Notes: a model not told the origin generated them from the letters alone. A DNA stretch of 29,605 bases from Sporosarcina sp. (GCA_029263945.1 JARIDM010000004.1:1-29605), one strand, 5' to 3'; counted from the stretch's first letter, positions 1-8,564 are shown. Made by a program: numbers and translations.

Positions 1-47
1 CCTCTCTATCTACATGAGCAATTTCTGTTATTATTACAATATAAGAG

Positions 48-160
48 TCAATTTCATAATGACCTTATTCTGCGACATCTACGCAACATATCGTGCGGGA
101 ATGGTTAAAACCGACTATATGTTGTGGTGGTGTCGCAATAAAACCCTATTATTAAATTGA
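48..160 (+). repeat. Full copy 1 of a ~113-bp palindromic intergenic repeat
   Basis: The ends are inverted repeats: TCAATTTCATAAT at 48-60 pairs with ATTATTAAATTGA at 148-160 with one mismatch. Inside, TGCGACA pairs with TGTCGCA and CAACATAT with ATATGTTG, so the whole unit can fold into one long interrupted hairpin. The same unit recurs at 20204-20315 and 25499-25611, with shorter relatives at 9385-9468, 26616-26657 and 27368-27445. It carries no ORF and lies just upstream of the acetyltransferase gene. I do not know a name for it; a non-autonomous mobile element or a structured RNA are both possible. Confidence 0.85.
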
Positions 161-199
161 TTGATGATTCTATAAAATAAGGACAGGGAAGTGACGATG

Positions 200-760
200 A
201 TGTTTACGTATAAAATAGATGACGCATTATCTTTAAAGCTCATTGAACTAAGCGATGCTGAGGAACTCTTCAAGTTAACGAATACCTCAAGAGCTTATTT
301 GAAAGAATGGCTGCCTTGGTTAGACAGTATTACAAAGCTACAAGATACGCAAAAATTCATAAAATCTAGCTTGAACGGATTTGCCAACAACGAAAGCATG
401 ACGACGGTTATTCTTTATGAGGATGCAGTTGCGGGCGTCGCTAGTTATAACTCGATAGACTTCTCAAACAATACAGCTTATATCGGCTACTGGCTCGGAG
501 AAGAGTTTCAAGGAAATGGGATTATGACGAGAGTTGCAAATGCATTAACCGCACATGCTTTCGAAGTGTTGGCGCTTAACAAAGTAGACATTCGTGCAGC
601 TGTCGAAAACCAAAAAAGCAGAAGTATCCCGGAAAGGCTAGGCTATGTTCAAGAAGGGACGATTAGACAAGCGGAGTGGTTGTACGATCATTATGTGGAT
701 CATGTTGTCTACGGAATGTTAGCGGAAGAGTGGAAAGAAGAGAAGCGTGTTTCTCGTTAA
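200..760 (+). CDS. ydaF: GNAT-family N-acetyltransferase, YdaF/RimJ-RimL type
   Basis: Predicted cytoplasmic acetyl-CoA-dependent N-acetyltransferase of the RimJ/RimL group (alpha-amino acetylation of ribosomal proteins or related substrates). The 186-residue product has the GNAT acetyl-CoA motif region IGYWLGEEFQGNGIMTRV and the family's typical C-terminal NQKSRSIPERLGYVQEG segment. It starts MFTYKIDD, which matches the start I remember for B. subtilis YdaF (MFTCKVNE). The frame is also open from a GTG at 191 and an ATG at 197, but the GGGAAGTGA ribosome site fits the ATG at 200 best. The gmuE-like gene begins 21 bp downstream and may be co-transcribed. The true substrate cannot be read from sequence. 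Confidence 0.85.
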   Translation: MFTYKIDDALSLKLIELSDAEELFKLTNTSRAYLKEWLPWLDSITKLQDTQKFIKSSLNGFANNESMTTVILYEDAVAGVASYNSIDFSNNTAYIGYWLGEEFQGNGIMTRVANALTAHAFEVLALNKVDIRAAVENQKSRSIPERLGYVQEGTIRQAEWLYDHYVDHVVYGMLAEEWKEEKRVSR

Positions 761-781
761 ATAGTTAACGGAGGTGTTGAC

Positions 782-1660
782 ATGTTAGGCGCAATTGAAG
801 CAGGGGGTACGAAGTTTGTCTGTGCAGTGGGTACTTCAGACGGTGAAATTATTGAACGGATTCAAGTTGAGACGGGTACGCCTGAAGAGACGATACCAAA
901 AGTGATTGCATTTTTTAAGAAGCATCCTATTCAAGCGCTTGGGATTGGTTCATTTGGTCCGATTGACATCGACAAAACGAGTGAAACGTATGGAAATATT
1001 ACCTCTACACCAAAACCTGGTTGGGGGGATTATCCATTTGTTAGAACGATGCAAGAAGTGTTTCCAATCCCTATCGAATTTAATACCGATGTCAATGGTG
1101 CTGCATTAGGTGAGTTAATGCACGGGGCCGCTCAAGGACTTGATAGTTGTTTATATATAACGGTGGGAACAGGAATTGGAGCGGGGGCGGTTTTCCAAGG
1201 TCAATTACTACAGGGCATGTCTCATCCAGAAATGGGACATGTCCCTGTGAGAAGACATCCTGATGATACATATGAAGGGTTTTGTCCGTATCACGGAGAT
1301 TGTGCAGAAGGGATGGCGGCAGGCCCTGCGATTGAAGGGCGTTGGAATGAGAAGGCTGTTAACCTTGCAGATCAAAGTGAAGTTTGGACATTAGAAGCGT
1401 ATTATTTAGCACAAGCTTTGGTCCAATACATTTTAATTCTGTCTCCTAAGAAAATCATTATGGGTGGCGGTGTGATGAAGCAAGCACAAATTTTCGAACT
1501 GATCCATACACAAGTTCAAACGTTGTTAAATGGCTATGTCGCACTTCCGCAGATTACAGCGCATATACACGAGTACATCGTTCCGCCAGCACTTGGTGAC
1601 AATGCAGGTATCGTCGGTGCGCTTATGTTGGCTAAAAAAGCGCTAGAGGAATCGCACTAA
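782..1660 (+). CDS. gmuE: ROK-family fructokinase (GmuE/ScrK type)
   Basis: ATP-dependent sugar kinase, most likely fructose to fructose-6-phosphate, cytoplasmic. The 292-residue protein has the ROK phosphate-binding start EAGGTKF (residues 6-12), the catalytic-base segment NTDVNGAALGE with D103, the second phosphate loop TVGTGIGAGA, and a ROK zinc site with H153 and CPYHGDC (C168, H171, C174). It closely resembles B. subtilis GmuE (YdhR) as I recall it, including the C-terminal PPxLGxNAGIxG. GGAGGTG precedes the ATG. It converges on the mannose PTS gene across a shared terminator, so a role in handling mannose- or mannan-derived sugar is plausible; mannose may also be a substrate. Confidence 0.9.
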   Translation: MLGAIEAGGTKFVCAVGTSDGEIIERIQVETGTPEETIPKVIAFFKKHPIQALGIGSFGPIDIDKTSETYGNITSTPKPGWGDYPFVRTMQEVFPIPIEFNTDVNGAALGELMHGAAQGLDSCLYITVGTGIGAGAVFQGQLLQGMSHPEMGHVPVRRHPDDTYEGFCPYHGDCAEGMAAGPAIEGRWNEKAVNLADQSEVWTLEAYYLAQALVQYILILSPKKIIMGGGVMKQAQIFELIHTQVQTLLNGYVALPQITAHIHEYIVPPALGDNAGIVGALMLAKKALEESH

Positions 1661-1664
1661 TAAA

Positions 1665-1710
1665 AAGAACAAGCAGCCGCAAATGTGAAAAATTGCGGCT
1701 GCCTGTTTTG
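1665..1710. terminator. Bidirectional intrinsic terminator between gmuE and manP
   Basis: Perfect 10-bp arms GCAGCCGCAA (1673-1682) and TTGCGGCTGC (1693-1702) flank a 10-nt loop. There is an A-rich stretch on the left and CTGTTTT on the right. It serves two converging genes. Confidence 0.85.
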
Positions 1711-1712
1711 CA

Positions 1713-3644
1713 TTATTGAATGGTGTCTAATAGCTGGTAAGCTTCTTCGGTTGTTTGAACCGCAAGTAGCTTATTTCTAAATGTGTCATCCATTAACTTA
1801 CGAGAAAGCATTTGTAAGATTTTCAGATGTGCATCGCCAGCACTTTCTTCTGGTACGGCAATCATAAAGATAATTTTCGCATCTGTCCCGTCAATACTAT
1901 TCCAGTCCACGCCAGCTTGTTTTAGTCCAAAAACAACAGCAGGACGTTTGACTGCATTAGATTTACCGTGTGGAATCGCAATCGTTTCACCGATTCCTGT
2001 AGAACTTAGTGCTTCTCTTGCGAAAATCGCTTCTTTAAAATCGACCTTGGAACTAAGTACGCCGTTGTCATCTAACTTTTGAATCATTTCCTCAATAATG
2101 GCATCACGTGATGTCCCTTGAAGATGAATGTCGATTAAGTCTTCGTTCGTAATATCCGTTAATTTAAGCATTCCTTCGTTCGTTGACGCAGCCTTACTTT
2201 CTACAGGGGAATCATCTGGAATGGCTGCGCCTCCAGCAATTGCAAGCGCCGGTTCAACGTCCTTTTTCAAGAAGTTGACCATAAACGCAGTGACGAAAAC
2301 CCCCACAATGACCGCGACAAAGAAAATCACAACGTTATCGACAGCACCAAGAACGGCAACGATCGGTCCGCCGTGCGCGACTTTGTTGCCAACATGTCCA
2401 ATCATCGCAATGACAGATCCGACAATGGACCCTACCATAATACTTGGGATGACGCGTAATGGATCTTGTGCGGCGAATGGAATCGCACCTTCTGTAATTC
2501 CGAATAAGCCCATTGTAAAGGAAGCTTTTCCAGTTTCACGTTCTTCTTTAGCATACTTTCTCTTGTTTAAGAATGTGGCAACGCCCATTCCGATTGGTGG
2601 AATACAAATGGCAACTGCGATAGGTCCCATAATACCGTAATTCCCTTCAACGATCATTGCTGCACCAAATAAGAAAGCAACTTTGTTGAAAGGTCCACCC
2701 ATGTCGAATGAAATCATAGCGCCTAGTATGACTGCGAGTAAAATAGAACTGGTTCCTTGCATACCGGCTAACCAAACAGTCAGTGCTTCAAAGACACCAG
2801 CAACAGGTGCTCCGATAATGTAAATGAAAATTAAGCCGACGATCAATGTAGAGAAAATCGGAATAATGATAATGGGCATAATCGGCTGAAGTGCTTTTGG
2901 AACTTTAATCTTCTTAATGGCGAGTGCGACATAACCCGCTAAGAAACCAGCGATAATTCCACCAATGAAACCTGCACCAGCTTCACTTCCGTAAAAACTA
3001 CCGTTCGCTGCTATAAATCCACCAATGATACCAGGTGCTAAACCAGGTCTATCAGCGATACTCACCGCTATAAATCCAGCGAGAATGGGAATCATAAAAG
3101 TAAATGCTGCCCCACCAAGACCTTCAACCGTCTTCCAAATGGAATCTTCAGGAATTACGATGCCTGCGGCTGTTTGTTCTCCGCCTAGCGTTAGTGCAAG
3201 TGCGATTAATAATCCACCAACAACAATGAAGGGAATCATGTAGGAAACCCCGTTCATTAAGTGACGATAAATTGGGTTTTGTTTTGAAGCGCTACTTTTC
3301 TTGCTGTCTGCAGGAGAGCGCTGACCTGACTTGTAAACAGGTACCTCATCTGTTTTAAATAGATTGATGAGTTCCTCGGGACGACGAATGCCATCTTGAA
3401 CACCCGTGACAAAAACTCTTTTACCTGCAAATCGTTCTTTATCGACTGTTTTGTCAGCGGCGATGATAATGCCATCTGCTTCTTCAATGTCACGGTCAGT
3501 TAAAGCGTTTTCAACGCCTGTAGAACCTTGTGTTTCAACTTTTATATCAATGCCAAGTGCTTTTCCAGCTTTTTGCAAGTTCTCAGCAGCCATATAAGTA
3601 TGGGCAATTCCGACGGGACAAGCGGTAACGGCTAAAATTTTCAT
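1713..3644 (-). CDS. manP: Mannose-type PTS transporter EIIBCA (ManP)
   Basis: Membrane phosphotransferase permease that imports and phosphorylates a hexose, most likely mannose to mannose-6-phosphate. The 643-residue product has domains in B-C-A order: a fructose-family EIIB with the phosphorylated cysteine in ACPVGIAHT (C9), a multi-spanning EIIC from about residue 125 to 465, and a C-terminal EIIA with the active histidine in AIPHGKS (H559). The B-C-A order is that of B. subtilis ManP; fructose FruA is A-B-C. The frame extends 15 codons upstream, but GGAGGAGAAAC sits directly before the ATG at 3644. manR lies 106 bp upstream on the same strand and manA diverges beyond it, which supports mannose over fructose. 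Confidence 0.88.
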   Translation of the reverse strand: MKILAVTACPVGIAHTYMAAENLQKAGKALGIDIKVETQGSTGVENALTDRDIEEADGIIIAADKTVDKERFAGKRVFVTGVQDGIRRPEELINLFKTDEVPVYKSGQRSPADSKKSSASKQNPIYRHLMNGVSYMIPFIVVGGLLIALALTLGGEQTAAGIVIPEDSIWKTVEGLGGAAFTFMIPILAGFIAVSIADRPGLAPGIIGGFIAANGSFYGSEAGAGFIGGIIAGFLAGYVALAIKKIKVPKALQPIMPIIIIPIFSTLIVGLIFIYIIGAPVAGVFEALTVWLAGMQGTSSILLAVILGAMISFDMGGPFNKVAFLFGAAMIVEGNYGIMGPIAVAICIPPIGMGVATFLNKRKYAKEERETGKASFTMGLFGITEGAIPFAAQDPLRVIPSIMVGSIVGSVIAMIGHVGNKVAHGGPIVAVLGAVDNVVIFFVAVIVGVFVTAFMVNFLKKDVEPALAIAGGAAIPDDSPVESKAASTNEGMLKLTDITNEDLIDIHLQGTSRDAIIEEMIQKLDDNGVLSSKVDFKEAIFAREALSSTGIGETIAIPHGKSNAVKRPAVVFGLKQAGVDWNSIDGTDAKIIFMIAVPEESAGDAHLKILQMLSRKLMDDTFRNKLLAVQTTEEAYQLLDTIQ

Positions 3645-3721
3645 TTCGTTTCTCCTCCTTAAAGTTTCTGTTGATCTCACTACAATCACTATAACTTGTA
3701 AAAGGGAGGAATATATATTTT

Positions 3722-3746
3722 GTTTTACCAGAAGTAACTGTAAAAC
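3722..3746. promoter_or_regulatory. Dyad GTTTTAC-N11-GTAAAAC upstream of manP
   Basis: Perfect 7-bp arms (3722-3728 and 3740-3746) lie in the 106-bp manR-manP gap. Read on the minus strand it includes GTTTTACAG, the same 9-mer that overlaps the -35 box of the manR promoter at 5724-5732. It is a candidate ManR-binding or promoter element for manP. The matching -10 box here is not clear. Confidence 0.45.
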
Positions 3747-3750
3747 TTTA

Positions 3751-5634
3751 TTATTGAATTAACACATCCATAAACGATCTAGCATCGTTTTGCTTCGCCA
3801 ATTTTTCAATCAGTTCTTTTTGCTCAGCTAAGAAAGACAATTCGTTGAAAAGTTTTTTAGTTATGGTAGGATCTTCATCAACAACTGCCAACAAAAAGAC
3901 GAGCGAGACTTTTTCTACTCCCCATTCTATCGGATTTTCAAATGTCGCAACCGCAATGCTAGATTGTAAAATACCAGAAGGATTACCATGTGGAATCGCA
4001 ATAGCCGAACCGATTGATGTAGCGGAAGTTCTTTCACGTAAAATCGCATCATGTATAAATTCTTTGTGGACAAGTCCTTTATCATAAAGAGAATTCGCAA
4101 GCATTTCGACAACCTCGTAGCGATGTTCAAGTGTAATTTGCACAGAAACACACTCGGTATCGATGAAATGGCGGAGGGTGCTAAAACTTTGCAAATTTTG
4201 CTCGGGTGTATGCGTATTTTTGATATAGCGATTTAAGCGTTCTTGGTCCTCAAGATTAAATAAGGGCGATATGACGATATGTTGAGCTTTAAAATCTGGT
4301 AATTCAACTGTTGAAATAAATAAGTCATACCCTTTATCTGTATAGGTATGAATATCAGATTTGCTAATGCAATGTTCGATTTGAATGCCTGCTATCTGAC
4401 GTTCTATTCTGGAGGTGAGTAGTTGTGACATACCAATTCCAAGATGACAAACGACAATTGCGCGCAAGTTTACTGGTTTTTGCTGTTTACTACGTTCAAC
4501 AGAAGCTTGAAAGTGGAGAACGATATAAGCAACTTCATCTTCGAGTAAAATAACCGAAAAAAGAGCTGCAGATTTTTCTAAGGCAGAGATAACAGTCGAA
4601 AACATGTAAGGATACATATTTTTAATTTCATTGAGCATCGGATTTTTAATCGGCAACTCGTACGATAAACGACTCAATACAGGTTGTAAATGGATATAAA
4701 GCCCACGGTGCAAAGTTTCGTCAGTATCAAATTCCATCTGAGTGAGTACAGTCATTTCTGAGACGAGCTCATCGACTAATCGATGAATGGCAGGATCATT
4801 TTCTGATCCTTTTTCTAATCTTTTTCCGCTGATGAGGTGCCAGGCTAAATAAGTGACTTCACTCGTTGGTATTTTCAGTGCAAAATAATGTTCGATGTCA
4901 GTTGTGAGTTGTAAAGCTTGTTTGTATTCTGGTTTTTCTATGATGTTGTTATCAGGGTCCGCTAATGTAATTGGATTTCTTTGTTTAATCCGTTTAACCA
5001 TAATGAGCATGTGAATAACCAATCGGTCAGACGTTTCGTCTGTGAATGAGAAGTGCTGCCGATTAACGATAGATTTAATAAAGTTAACATCATGACTGGG
5101 AAATAATTGTGTGATAGAAGATTTGTTGTTCTTGGTTGAGGAGACAAGAGAAGCGATCGCACTTCTTTTTTTACTTTCGTCTCCTTCTATAAATATCCCG
5201 ATTTTTTGTCTGGATTTTAATGTGATATCAAAAGTAAGAAGCCATTTCGTAATGACATCAAGGTCTTTCCTAATATTTGTTCGATTTGTAAAGTATTTAT
5301 CAGAGAAATATTGGAGGGTAAGCGGCTCATTTGCTGTAAGAAGTTCATAGGTTAAATCAAAAATGCGCTCATTTTCAGGCTTTTTTCGATATTTTTGTAA
5401 CATGAGGAGTAACTCTTGACGTTCAACTTCTGAGCCAAGTAAGAATATGCCTAGCCCTGGCTTTCGATTTAATTGAATGGTGGAGTATTGTTTAAAAATG
5501 TTGGAGATGTAATTCAAATCGTTCCGAATTGTTTTCTCTGAACAATTGACGGTTTTTGCTAAATCAGCGACGAGGAGATAACGTTCTTTACTTGTTAATA
5601 AGATTGTGATCAGTTCAAATTGCCGTGGAATCAT
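3751..5634 (-). CDS. manR: PRD-containing transcriptional activator ManR (BglG/MtlR type)
   Basis: Sugar- and PTS-responsive DNA-binding activator for the mannose genes. The 627-residue protein shows an N-terminal HTH (about 15-45, SEKTIRNDL) and a second winged-helix segment (about 105-132). Two PRD domains follow, with their paired histidines at H208/H266 and H315/H374, then an EIIB-Gat-like domain with C396 (VVCHLGIGMS), and a C-terminal EIIA-Fru-like domain with H549 (AIPHGN). This is the architecture of B. subtilis ManR, whose activity is set by PTS phosphorylation of these sites. GGAGGAGTGAG precedes the ATG at 5634. It is encoded upstream of manP on the same strand and divergent from manA. 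All expected phosphorylation residues are present, so the protein looks functional. Confidence 0.9.
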   Translation of the reverse strand: MIPRQFELITILLTSKERYLLVADLAKTVNCSEKTIRNDLNYISNIFKQYSTIQLNRKPGLGIFLLGSEVERQELLLMLQKYRKKPENERIFDLTYELLTANEPLTLQYFSDKYFTNRTNIRKDLDVITKWLLTFDITLKSRQKIGIFIEGDESKKRSAIASLVSSTKNNKSSITQLFPSHDVNFIKSIVNRQHFSFTDETSDRLVIHMLIMVKRIKQRNPITLADPDNNIIEKPEYKQALQLTTDIEHYFALKIPTSEVTYLAWHLISGKRLEKGSENDPAIHRLVDELVSEMTVLTQMEFDTDETLHRGLYIHLQPVLSRLSYELPIKNPMLNEIKNMYPYMFSTVISALEKSAALFSVILLEDEVAYIVLHFQASVERSKQQKPVNLRAIVVCHLGIGMSQLLTSRIERQIAGIQIEHCISKSDIHTYTDKGYDLFISTVELPDFKAQHIVISPLFNLEDQERLNRYIKNTHTPEQNLQSFSTLRHFIDTECVSVQITLEHRYEVVEMLANSLYDKGLVHKEFIHDAILRERTSATSIGSAIAIPHGNPSGILQSSIAVATFENPIEWGVEKVSLVFLLAVVDEDPTITKKLFNELSFLAEQKELIEKLAKQNDARSFMDVLIQ

Positions 5635-5680
5635 TTATCTCACTCCTCCCTGCAGTCTTTTGCATTTTTTTAAGAATCGG

Positions 5681-5709
5681 TTGCTTTCTAATCGTCTCTT
5701 TACTATAGT
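5681..5709 (+). promoter_or_regulatory. Predicted σA promoter of manA, overlapping the manR promoter
   Basis: TTGCTT (5681-5686), a 17-bp spacer and TATAGT (5704-5709) read toward manA. The -10 overlaps the manR -10 on the other strand, so polymerase should be able to occupy only one at a time. Confidence 0.55.
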
Positions 5710-5730
5710 GTGAAAAAGTGATTCTGTAAA
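5702..5730 (-). promoter_or_regulatory. Predicted σA promoter of manR
   Basis: On the minus strand, TTTACA (5730-5725) and TATAGT (5707-5702) are separated by exactly 17 bp. The -10 box shares the palindrome ACTATAGT with the -10 of the plus-strand manA promoter. Confidence 0.65.
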
Positions 5731-5795
5731 ACGCGACATCGTCAGAAGTGCATGTTAAAGTGTGTGTAGATAAAAGTGTTGAAAGGATGATCATT

Positions 5796-6746
5796 ATGTT
5801 GATGAAACAGCCACTATTTTTAGATCCAGTCTTCAAAGAAAGAATATGGGGTGGGACTGCGCTAAAAACGCAATTCGGCTACGAAATCCCGTCTGATCAG
5901 GTCGGAGAATGTTGGGCAATCTCAGCGCATCCAAATGGTCCGTCCATTGTGAAGAATGGCCCTTATGCAGGTAAAACACTCATTGAACTTTGGGAAGAAG
6001 AGCCTGCACTATTCGGTAATCCCGGAACGGACGTCTTCCCGTTATTAACAAAGATTTTAGATGCCAATACAGATTTATCAGTTCAAGTTCATCCAGATGA
6101 TGCTTATGCGAAAGAGCATGAGAACGGAGAGCTTGGCAAAACTGAATGTTGGTATATCGTCGATTGTAAAGAAGGTGCAGAAATTGTTTTTGGTCATCAT
6201 GCCCAAACAAAAGATGAATTTAAGCGTCAAATTGAAAAAGGCAATTGGTCGCAATTACTACGCAAAGAAAAGATTGCACCAGGTGATTTTTTCTACGTTC
6301 CGAGTGGGACAATTCACGCAATCGGAGAAGGAACAGTTGTCTTAGAAACACAACAAAGTTCTGATACAACCTATCGCTTGTATGATTACGACAGAGTTGG
6401 ACAAGACGGTGAACTTCGAGAATTACATATTGATAAATCAGTAGCAGTTTCGACCATTCCACATCATGATCCTGCGATTACACCGTTGAAAAAAGAAATA
6501 ACGGGTGCGATGATTACGACGTTTGTAGAGTCGGCGTACTTCACGGTATGCAAATGGGAAATTGACGGAAAAGCTACCTTTGAAGGTTCGAAGTATTTAT
6601 TGGGTAGCGTAATTGAGGGAAAAGCTACATTAACTGTTGCAGGAGAGTCTTATCCTGTTCGTAAAGGAGATCACTTTATCTTGCCAGAAAACACAGGTGA
6701 ATTTACCCTGGAAGGCGAAGCGATGCTGATCGTTTCACATGAATAA
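5796..6746 (+). CDS. manA: Mannose-6-phosphate isomerase, class I
   Basis: Zinc-dependent cytoplasmic isomerase converting mannose-6-phosphate to fructose-6-phosphate, the step after ManP uptake. The 316-residue product (the usual Bacillus length) has the cupin metal-site segments QVHPDD, ENGELGKTECWY and SGTIHAIGEG, plus the QSSDTTYRLYDYDR block typical of Gram-positive ManA. The frame runs upstream to an ATG at 5748, but GAAAGGA at 5781-5787 fits the ATG at 5796 (MLMKQPLF), with 5802 as an alternative; homologues also start close to the PLFxxPVFKERIWGG block. It is divergent from manR, through what look like overlapping promoters, and ends in a strong terminator. Confidence 0.93.
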   Translation: MLMKQPLFLDPVFKERIWGGTALKTQFGYEIPSDQVGECWAISAHPNGPSIVKNGPYAGKTLIELWEEEPALFGNPGTDVFPLLTKILDANTDLSVQVHPDDAYAKEHENGELGKTECWYIVDCKEGAEIVFGHHAQTKDEFKRQIEKGNWSQLLRKEKIAPGDFFYVPSGTIHAIGEGTVVLETQQSSDTTYRLYDYDRVGQDGELRELHIDKSVAVSTIPHHDPAITPLKKEITGAMITTFVESAYFTVCKWEIDGKATFEGSKYLLGSVIEGKATLTVAGESYPVRKGDHFILPENTGEFTLEGEAMLIVSHE

Positions 6747-6753
6747 TTTTCAA

Positions 6754-6797
6754 TAAAAAAAGCATCATGCAGAAACTCCTGCATGATGCTTTTTTTA
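6754..6797. terminator. Bidirectional terminator between manA and SDR gene 1
   Basis: Perfect 12-bp arms AGCATCATGCAG (6761-6772) and CTGCATGATGCT (6779-6790) have an A-run on the left and a 7-T run on the right. The genes on both sides converge on it. Confidence 0.9.
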
Positions 6798-6801
6798 TTG
6801 A

Positions 6802-7545
6802 TTATTTAGCAGTTAGACCGCCATCAACAGGTAGTTCAATACCTGAGATATGGTTCGCTTCATCAGAAGCTAAGAATAGAATTGCTGTCGCTACGTCCTT
6901 AGCAACACCTAGATCTGGTGTTGCAACTTGAGATAGGAAGTAATCTTTATACTGATCCATATGCGGCGCACTCATTGGCGTTACAATGTAACCAGGGTGA
7001 ATAGAGTTTACACGAATTCCTTTTTTGCCGTAATCTACAGCAGCTGCTTTCGTACTTGAACGAACCGCACCTTTTGAAGCTGTGTAAGCACCAGCACCTG
7101 ACATACCTGTAAGGGCAGCAGTTGATGAAATGTTTACAATTGAGCCACGTTTGTTTTCTTCCATTAAAGGAATCGCTAATTGCATACCGAACATCACGCT
7201 GTTTACGTTAATTGCATACAAACGTGCCCAGTCTTCTTCAGTTTGTTCAACGAAATCTTTTGCAAGAGAAATCCCAGCGTTGTTCACAAGAATATCTAGT
7301 TTGCTGAAGTTTTCAGTTGTTTGTGCATAAACTGTAGCCCAGTCATCTTTATTTGCAACGTTATGCTTAACAGCGATTGCTTCGCCGCCAGCTTCTTTAA
7401 TCTTTGCAACGACTGCTTGAACTGCTTCTTCGTTAATATCTGTCGCAACAACTTTCGCACCTTCTTGTGCAAATAAAATTGCAGAAGCTTCTCCCATACC
7501 GCTACCTGCACCTGTAATTACTGCTACTTTGTCTTTAAGTCTCAT
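6802..7545 (-). CDS. Short-chain dehydrogenase/reductase, tandem paralogue 1
   Basis: Classical NAD(P)-dependent SDR oxidoreductase of 247 residues; the substrate is unknown. It shows the cofactor glycine motif TGAGSGMG (11-18), NNAG (88-91), catalytic S141, and YTASK with Y154 and K158. Aspartate in VVATDIN at the end of beta-strand 2 suggests NAD(H) preference (inference). It is about 81% identical to the next gene by my ungapped hand alignment, so the pair is a tandem duplication. One oddity is RSSTKAAA where the paralogue has the more usual RSITK. GGAGG precedes the ATG. Its promoter carries the same TGATAGT palindrome as the paralogue, suggesting control by the adjacent TetR-family gene. 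It could be an alcohol, sugar or diketone reductase. Confidence 0.88.
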   Translation of the reverse strand: MRLKDKVAVITGAGSGMGEASAILFAQEGAKVVATDINEEAVQAVVAKIKEAGGEAIAVKHNVANKDDWATVYAQTTENFSKLDILVNNAGISLAKDFVEQTEEDWARLYAINVNSVMFGMQLAIPLMEENKRGSIVNISSTAALTGMSGAGAYTASKGAVRSSTKAAAVDYGKKGIRVNSIHPGYIVTPMSAPHMDQYKDYFLSQVATPDLGVAKDVATAILFLASDEANHISGIELPVDGGLTAK

Positions 7546-7570
7546 TTAATGATGCCTCCATTTCAACTAT

Positions 7571-7587
7571 TGATAGTTAGACTATCA
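7571..7587. promoter_or_regulatory. Candidate TetR operator 1: TGATAGT-TAG-ACTATCA
   Basis: A perfect 7-3-7 palindrome sits 9 bp downstream of the predicted -10 of SDR gene 1, so a bound protein would cover the start point. The same arms occur once more, at 8565-8581. Confidence 0.7.
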
Positions 7588-7596
7588 CTCCAACTA

Positions 7597-7625
7597 ATAT
7601 TAGCTTAAATAATTCTAGAATGCAA
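7597..7625 (-). promoter_or_regulatory. Predicted σA promoter of SDR gene 1
   Basis: On the minus strand, TTGCAT (7625-7620), a 17-bp spacer and TAATAT (7602-7597). The layout matches the promoter of SDR gene 2. Confidence 0.6.
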
Positions 7626-7743
7626 AAGAATGAACTGTAAATTTAGGTGTCTAAAGTGAGAGATAGGAAGTACTTCGGAAGCGCTTGAGTGGCAGAATAT
7701 ACACTATATTAAAATTATTATGTGTGTATAGATTCAACAACAT

Positions 7744-7780
7744 AAAAAATCGTACAGCATAAAAGCTGCACGATCTTGTG
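7744..7780 (-). terminator. Terminator of SDR gene 2
   Basis: On the minus strand ATCGTGCAGC pairs with GCTGTACGAT (one G-U), occupying 7774-7749, followed by TTTTTT. It separates the two SDR genes into two transcription units. The rest of the gap (7626-7743) shows only an AAGCGCTT core at about 7680, too weak to call a cre site. Confidence 0.75.
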
Positions 7781-7795
7781 GCATAAACGCCTCAA

Positions 7796-8539
7796 TTATT
7801 TTGCGACAACGCCGCCATCAACAGGAAGTTCAATACCTGTAATGTGGTTGGCTTCATCGGAAGCTAAGAACAATACTGAATTCGCAATGTCTTTTGCGAC
7901 TCCGATTTCTGGTAAAGCGATTTGTGATAAGAAGTAGTCTTTAAACTGCTCCATATGTGGCGCACTCATTGGCGTCAAAATATATCCTGGATGGATTGAG
8001 TTTACGCGAATTCCTTTTTTACCATAATCTACAGCAGCTGCTTTCGTAATTGAACGAACCGCACCTTTAGAAGCTGTGTAAGCACCTGCTCCTGCCATGC
8101 CTGTTAATGCAGAGATAGAAGAAATGTTGACGATAGAACCGCCTTTGTTTTCTTCCATTAATGGAATTGCATATTGCATTCCGTACATGATGCTGTTGAC
8201 GTTAATTGCATATGTACGTGCCCAGTCTTCTTCAGTTTGGTCGAAAAAGTCTTTTGCAAGAGAGATCCCAGCGTTATTTACTAAAATATCAAGTTTACCG
8301 TATTTGTCAGTTGTATGTTTGTAAGTGTTTTCCCAGTCTTCTTTATTAGCTACGTTGTGTTTGAGAGCTACTGCTTCGCCACCAGCTGCTGTAATTTTTG
8401 CAACAACTGCTTTCACAGCATCTTCGTTAATGTCTGTTGCAACTACTTTCGCACCTTCTTGCGCAAATAGGATGGCTGTTTCTTCTCCCATTCCACTACC
8501 TGCACCTGTAACAATTGCTACTTTGTTTTGAAGTCTCAT
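7796..8539 (-). CDS. Short-chain dehydrogenase/reductase, tandem paralogue 2
   Basis: Second 247-residue SDR oxidoreductase, collinear without gaps with the gene at 6802-7545. It has TGAGSGMG, NNAG, S141, and YTASK (Y154, K158), so it is predicted to be active. Differences from the paralogue cluster at residues 71-80 (7 of 10) and 211-214, not at the catalytic centre. The frame extends 7 codons upstream of the ATG at 8539, but GGAGG lies right before that ATG and the paralogue starts at the equivalent MRL. It is divergent from the broken TetR gene, with a perfect palindrome in the shared control region. The substrate is unknown. Confidence 0.88.
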   Translation of the reverse strand: MRLQNKVAIVTGAGSGMGEETAILFAQEGAKVVATDINEDAVKAVVAKITAAGGEAVALKHNVANKEDWENTYKHTTDKYGKLDILVNNAGISLAKDFFDQTEEDWARTYAINVNSIMYGMQYAIPLMEENKGGSIVNISSISALTGMAGAGAYTASKGAVRSITKAAAVDYGKKGIRVNSIHPGYILTPMSAPHMEQFKDYFLSQIALPEIGVAKDIANSVLFLASDEANHITGIELPVDGGVVAK

Positions 8540-8564
8540 TTGACGTTGCCTCCATTTCAAATTA

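Noticed and set aside
2128..2640. 170-codon plus-strand ORF opposite manP
   Set aside because: It is antisense to the membrane domain of manP and has low-complexity Thr/Pro/Ile composition with no ribosome site or family resemblance.
1713..3644. Fructose PTS (FruA)
   Set aside because: The domain order is B-C-A and the neighbours are ManR and ManA, which fits the mannose system; no fruR-fruK genes are adjacent.
7670..7692. cre site with AAGCGCTT core between the SDR genes
   Set aside because: Only the central 8 bp fit; the outer TG and CA positions do not, and it lies far from the promoters.
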